From positions 186,001 to 250,000 of the forward strand of contig NZ_CP034999.1 in assembly GCF_002531755.2 (NCBI RefSeq): a DNA stretch of 64,000 nt, written 5' to 3'. This document shows positions 60,515-64,000 of this stretch, piece by piece. This stretch comes from Rhizobium acidisoli. GTDB lineage: Bacteria; Pseudomonadota; Alphaproteobacteria; Rhizobiales; Rhizobiaceae. Numbering within the stretch: position 1 is the first letter of the stretch; every line of letters begins with the position of its first letter. The notes below the pieces were generated by a model, which searched no databases, was not told where the DNA came from, and saw nothing but the letters and a program-made list of their open reading frames with translations. The position numbers and the translations under genes are program-made.

Positions 60515-61398
60515 AGGAGGCTTTCGCGCAAAGGCGAACTGCGCCGCTGCGAGATCGGCACGTGGCGCAGCTCGTCGATGCTGCCCTTGGTGATGCGTTC
60601 GCTCCCGGATCTGATCGCCGCGACGGCCGCCTTGGTGATGACGGTGACGATCTCGCCGATCAACCCTTCCGACAGGCCGAATATTCGCCGGGCCAACGGC
60701 TCGCTCGACAAATCCGAGCTTTTTGCCAGCGGCAACGCGGCTTCGAGACTGTCGAGCAGCATGAGATAGTTCTCGTCATATTGCCAGCGCGGAACCGCGA
60801 TCAGGTCGAAGCGGCTCGCCATCTCGCTAGTCCCATTGATGAAATCGCTGACTACCACCTCGCCGATCAGCACTGGCGAAATGTCGTACTGGCGGCCGAT
60901 CCGGCGCAGAAAAGCAAAGACGGCTTCGACGTCGCGCGCACGGCCCCGCAGCGCATTATGAAATTCGTCGAAGATCAGCACCCTCGGTTTGAGGCTGGAT
61001 AGCAAGTGGTCGAGTTGCTCTGCCTTGCGGCGAAGGTCCCATATGTCGCTGCCAGGAGCGCGCAGGGCCTGGAGAATGCTGGTATAGAAATGCCCAAGGC
61101 CGGCGCCTTCGCGCGTCTGAGCGATCCATACTTTTTGCTCGGGCGAGGTTCTCAGGTGCTCGACGGCGAACCGCTCGGCGATCATGGTCTTGCCATTGGC
61201 ATATGGTCCGACCAGCATCAGCCCCTGAGTTCGCAGCGACGGAGGTCGCTCCAAGAGTTCGGCCAGCCGCCGATGGCTATCCTGGGCAACATGATGTCCG
61301 ATCCACCGGGGCGCGCGGATATAGGCGATCCGCTCGTCCTGATCACGGTCGAGATACGATCGGACATGCTCGAGCAAATGATCCGCCATCGTTACCAA
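60511..61398 (-). CDS. tniB: TniB AAA+ transposition ATPase
   Basis: This 295-aa protein has Walker A GPYANGKTMIAE near residue 64, Walker B VLIFDEFHNAL near 140, and sensor residues in PVLIGEVVVSD near 175. TniB/TnsC ATPases bind target DNA and recruit the transposase. Starts at 61398 and 61389 (MADHLLEHVR) are both possible. It overlaps tniA by 7 bp and tniQ by 4 bp. Confidence 0.94.
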   Translation of the reverse strand: MVTMADHLLEHVRSYLDRDQDERIAYIRAPRWIGHHVAQDSHRRLAELLERPPSLRTQGLMLVGPYANGKTMIAERFAVEHLRTSPEQKVWIAQTREGAGLGHFYTSILQALRAPGSDIWDLRRKAEQLDHLLSSLKPRVLIFDEFHNALRGRARDVEAVFAFLRRIGRQYDISPVLIGEVVVSDFINGTSEMASRFDLIAVPRWQYDENYLMLLDSLEAALPLAKSSDLSSEPLARRIFGLSEGLIGEIVTVITKAAVAAIRSGSERITKGSIDELRHVPISQRRSSPLRESLL

Positions 61399-63092
61399 TC
61401 CTCCACCGGCAGCCGGCTCTTTTGGCGCGGGGGATGCTCTGCGGGAGGAACCGCTGGTGTCTGCATTACCGTATAAGGCTTTGCTGCCGCGACGGCGTGG
61501 GTATTGCGGACAGCATCGCGCAACTGGCGCTTGGACGGTTTGGCAGCTTCAACAATGGCTGAGATCTCTCGGCGGAGCGCAACCTTCTGAGTGCTTGACC
61601 GATGGTTTGCCGCACGTCGACGGGCGCGTTCTGCCTCATGCTCCCACAGCGTTACTGACGTCAGCTGACCGTCGCGTCGCCCGACCGGTCGAAACTGTCG
61701 GGTTACCGGGTCGCGGACGTAGATGTGGCTGATGTCGCGGGGATCGTATCGCACCTCGATCTTTCCGAGTCGGTCACGCTCTGGAACGAAGATGCCTAGC
61801 CACGGTGAATAAAAGTGCAGGGCGAACATGCTGATCCCTTGCGGTGACAATTGCCTCTCCGTCCTTGGCAGAAACGACAGCAGCACGCGCTGCGGATCAT
61901 CGTCGAAAACCGGCAGCGCCAAACTGTCGCGTTGCCATTCCGTCAGCGGCACCTTCAGGATCTTGGAATTCTCCTGAAGATTGTGATCAATCACGGCCAG
62001 CGCAACGCAGCGCTCCAGATCGGCAAAACTCAAGCATGCGCGCCGCTCGGATGGATATTCGTCACGGTCGGCCACCGAACGGCCCGACGAGCCCGGATAG
62101 CTCGCGAGAACCCCGTTGACCTTGCCCAACAGCCGTTCAACCACGCCGCCGTGATGAACCCGGCCACGATCGCGAAGGCGGATACGGATGCCGTAATCAT
62201 CACAGCCTTGTTGGAATGCATGCCCCTTAAACTCCATCGCCGAGTCCGTGACGAGCAGCCGCGGCCGACCGAACATCGGCCAAGCGTGATTGAGTTGGCG
62301 CGCGGTAAGCCATGTGTCTTTCGGGCACATGGCCTGGGCGAGGCATAGCGCCACAGACAGCACCGACGGCTTCTCCAAGGTGAGGCAGAAGCCGAGAATG
62401 GATCGTGTCGCCACGTCCGTGATGACAGTCAAATAGGGGCGGCCGACAAACACACCAGCCCCATCGACCACCTCCACGAAATTGATATCGGTCGGCGTAT
62501 GGTCGATCTGGCACACGGCGAGCGGGTGCGGAGCGTGGATATAGCCGGGCCGCGGCTTCAGCCGCAAAAGGTGCTTCGGATTGGCCGAACGCTTCTTCGC
62601 GATCTCTACCGGCGAAAACAATGCCGGGATGCGCCGGGCGACCGTCACATAAGCCGGCACGGCAAGACCGGCTTCCTCGCAGCGCGCGCGGATCTCGTCG
62701 ACCACGGGAGCAAGTGCGGTCGACTCGAGCGTTAGCCACTTCTCGCGAAGCGTGGCCTCGATGATCTCCTCGACCTGTTCCGGCAGTCGTTTGCGCCGAC
62801 TGACGGCGGTGCGAGGCAGCAGGGCCGTTACCGTCCGATCAGCGCGATAACGGGCGAGTAGATTGTAGATTTGCCGCGAGGTGAGCCGCAGTTCAGCCGC
62901 CGCGCATGTTATGGCAACCTGCCTCGGATCGTTGCCATCTAGGATCTTGTCCAACACGCGGGCGACCCGCCGCGCAGTCGACCACTGCTCGTCCGAGATG
63001 GCAGGATGTGCCGGCAAGATCCGGTCGTGCAATCGCTTTGGCACAGGTGCTTCATTGAAATCGTTAGCGGAAAATCGCCGCAGATTTAGCAC
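61392..63092 (-). CDS. tniA: TniA DDE transposase
   Basis: This 566-aa protein has an N-terminal HTH region (AAELRLTSRQIYNLLARYRA near residue 65) and an RNase H-type catalytic domain. The DDE triad is visible as D197 (CQIDHTPTD), D283 (LLVTDSAMEFKG) and E319 (HHGGVVERLLGKVN). The C-terminal mu-type beta-barrel and basic tail follow (ARRRAANHRSSTQKVALRRE). TniA cuts and joins the transposon ends. Its start lies 57 bp from the right end (63149). Confidence 0.95.
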   Translation of the reverse strand: MLNLRRFSANDFNEAPVPKRLHDRILPAHPAISDEQWSTARRVARVLDKILDGNDPRQVAITCAAAELRLTSRQIYNLLARYRADRTVTALLPRTAVSRRKRLPEQVEEIIEATLREKWLTLESTALAPVVDEIRARCEEAGLAVPAYVTVARRIPALFSPVEIAKKRSANPKHLLRLKPRPGYIHAPHPLAVCQIDHTPTDINFVEVVDGAGVFVGRPYLTVITDVATRSILGFCLTLEKPSVLSVALCLAQAMCPKDTWLTARQLNHAWPMFGRPRLLVTDSAMEFKGHAFQQGCDDYGIRIRLRDRGRVHHGGVVERLLGKVNGVLASYPGSSGRSVADRDEYPSERRACLSFADLERCVALAVIDHNLQENSKILKVPLTEWQRDSLALPVFDDDPQRVLLSFLPRTERQLSPQGISMFALHFYSPWLGIFVPERDRLGKIEVRYDPRDISHIYVRDPVTRQFRPVGRRDGQLTSVTLWEHEAERARRRAANHRSSTQKVALRREISAIVEAAKPSKRQLRDAVRNTHAVAAAKPYTVMQTPAVPPAEHPPRQKSRLPVEDW

Positions 63093-63123
63093 CTAAACCT
63101 AACGGGCGTATGACGCTTTCCGG

Positions 63124-63149
63124 ATTGAAATGACAAAGTAAAAGCCACA
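63124..63149 (-). repeat. Right terminal inverted repeat of the transposon
   Basis: Read on the minus strand, it starts TGTGGCTTTTACTT, then TGTC, then ATTTCAAT. It ends at 63149, next to the CCGGC duplication (63150-63154). Confidence 0.92.
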
Positions 63150-63154
63150 CCGGC

Positions 63155-64000
63155 ATCGCCCTCACGCGTTTGGACGAGCGCATCGCCCGCTCGCCGGTCG
63201 GGCAGGGCTTTATCGAGCGCACCCAATTCACGGATGCCTGCGCCTCGCTGTGGATCGACGGCGAGCTCGTCCACCTGGAAGACCTCGTCCTCCACGACCA
63301 TACACGCGATATTCGCACACCCACGCACGAACTGGCCATCGCCCGCGACGTGCTGCGCACCCGCCGGCGCATCGCCGCCCAACTCCCCGGCTGGGCGCTG
63401 TCCTCCGACGGCGTTCGTGCGCTGAGGCAGACGTCAGATGTGACGGCGGCCAGCGCAGACTCCGCTGAGGAGCCTGGCACCACCAGACGTGCGATCCCGA
63501 CCGATCCGGAAGGAGAGGTGGATGACGGTGACGACGTCGAGCACCTTCCTGGTGTCGACTATGCCGCCATCGATGCCGTGCTGGCCCGCTCGGAGGCGGC
63601 GATCGCGAAAGCAAAGACGCCCGGCCCGGCTCGGGCCAAAGATCCGATGGTCTACGATATTGATTGGAACGAGGATGAACGGCTCGACGAATGGCGCGGC
63701 GTGTTGCGCCAGGCGGAAAACCTGCCGGCCGTCCTGCAGGCCATCGTCGCCCTCGATGCCTGGAGCGAGCTTGCCGTCCTGCAGCACGCTCCCTGGCTCG
63801 GCCGATTATTAGCGGCGTCGATCCTGCGCCAATCCGCCGTCACGACAGGCGCGCATCTCGCCGCCATCAATCTTGGCCTCAAAACCATTCCAGTCGATCG
63901 GCGCCGGCATCATGATCGGGAGACCCGGTTGCTCGCTATTGCTTACGGCCTGATCGCGGGCGCCGAGCTCGGTCTGAAGGAGCATGACCGGCTGGCGTTG
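63155..64000 (+). pseudogene. 3' piece of the split DUF1612/HTH (RHE_PE00001-type) gene
   Basis: The frame is open for 282 codons to the window edge and starts [20 protein letters not shown]. It continues with [20 protein letters not shown] and [20 protein letters not shown], which are hallmarks of the RHE_PE00001/DUF1612 group of putative helix-turn-helix proteins. Joined to 28322-28384, it gives one intact reading frame. Without its start it cannot be expressed normally, so the gene is knocked out by the transposon. Its end lies beyond the window. Confidence 0.92.

Larger units (their letters stand above)
28385..63149. mobile_element. 34.8-kb Tn5053/Tn402-like (TniABQ) transposon
   Basis: The element is bounded by 26-bp inverted repeats (28385-28410 and 63124-63149) that begin TGT and end ACA. 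The flanks carry a 5-bp target duplication (CCGGC at 28380-28384 and 63150-63154). The host gene rejoins exactly in frame when the element plus one duplication copy is removed. The transposition genes tniA, tniB and tniQ lie at the right end with tniA nearest the terminus, as in Tn5053. No tniR resolvase is present. About 31 kb of cargo is carried. Confidence 0.93.

Noticed and set aside
63124..63135. AAATGACA (TGTCATTT on the minus strand) as the transposon end, as in Tn402
   Set aside because: The match to the left end continues 14 bp further out (TGTGGCTTTTACTT), and the target duplication and reading-frame repair fit only when the element ends at 63149.
59471..63149. A CRISPR-associated transposon
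   Set aside because: TniQ, TniB and TniA are present, but no Cas gene or CRISPR repeat was found in the window. The arrangement fits Tn5053/Tn402.

Overview
The window looks like part of a large plasmid from a rhizobial alphaproteobacterium (Rhizobium or a close relative). The evidence is a repABC replication/partition operon, a VirB-type type IV secretion operon, and a block of genes typical of rhizobial plasmids (DUF736, DUF2493, a Toprim protein, a strawberry-notch helicase, DUF932, a large ParB). No rRNA, tRNA or CRISPR array was seen.

Layout. 1-4267 (minus): the start of virB5, then virB4, virB3, virB2, virB1 and a TrbM/KikA-like gene, with a divergent winged-helix regulator at 4366. 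4854-18635: WGR protein, HU protein, then a minus-strand block (hypothetical, DUF736, PemK-like/Phd-like toxin-antitoxin pair, DUF2493, Toprim, strawberry notch, DUF6117-like, DUF932, ParB). Two long multi-helix inverted repeats sit upstream of the DUF736 and DUF2493 genes. 18807-22650: a small gene, an AbiEi antitoxin with a heavily frameshifted AbiEii toxin, and further gene debris. 22323-26319: two parS palindromes, repC, a predicted antisense ctRNA, repB and repA. 26883-27800: a serine recombinase.

The main discovery is that 28385-63149 is one 34,765-bp Tn5053/Tn402-type (TniA-TniB-TniQ) transposon. Its 26-bp terminal inverted repeats match at 23 of 26 positions, it is flanked by a 5-bp target duplication (CCGGC), and it splits a DUF1612/helix-turn-helix gene of the RHE_PE00001 type. 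The 5' piece (28322-28384) and 3' piece (63155-64000) rejoin in frame when the element and one target copy are removed.

Cargo from left to right: a MerR-controlled thiol/metal module (ynfA, ccdA, thioredoxin, a Cys-rich membrane protein) between direct repeats of an integrase 3' end; a tyrosine recombinase with a loxP-like inverted repeat just upstream; DUF1403 and ScpB-like genes; a ChrB-N/MFS/PAP2/DedA-PAP2-LssY group; a MipA/OmpV protein; a compact nine-gene lipid/envelope cluster (CFA synthase, two SMR-like carriers, acetyltransferase, hydrolase, desaturase, arginase-fold protein, aminotransferase, HAD phosphatase) headed by its own two-component system; a second two-component system next to an FtsX-type ABC exporter and small secreted or membrane proteins; and finally tniQ-tniB-tniA. 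The element has no tniR resolvase, so the tyrosine recombinase and its inverted repeat may resolve cointegrates. The cargo as a whole suggests mobile remodelling and defence of the cell envelope. Its substrates are inferred, not shown.
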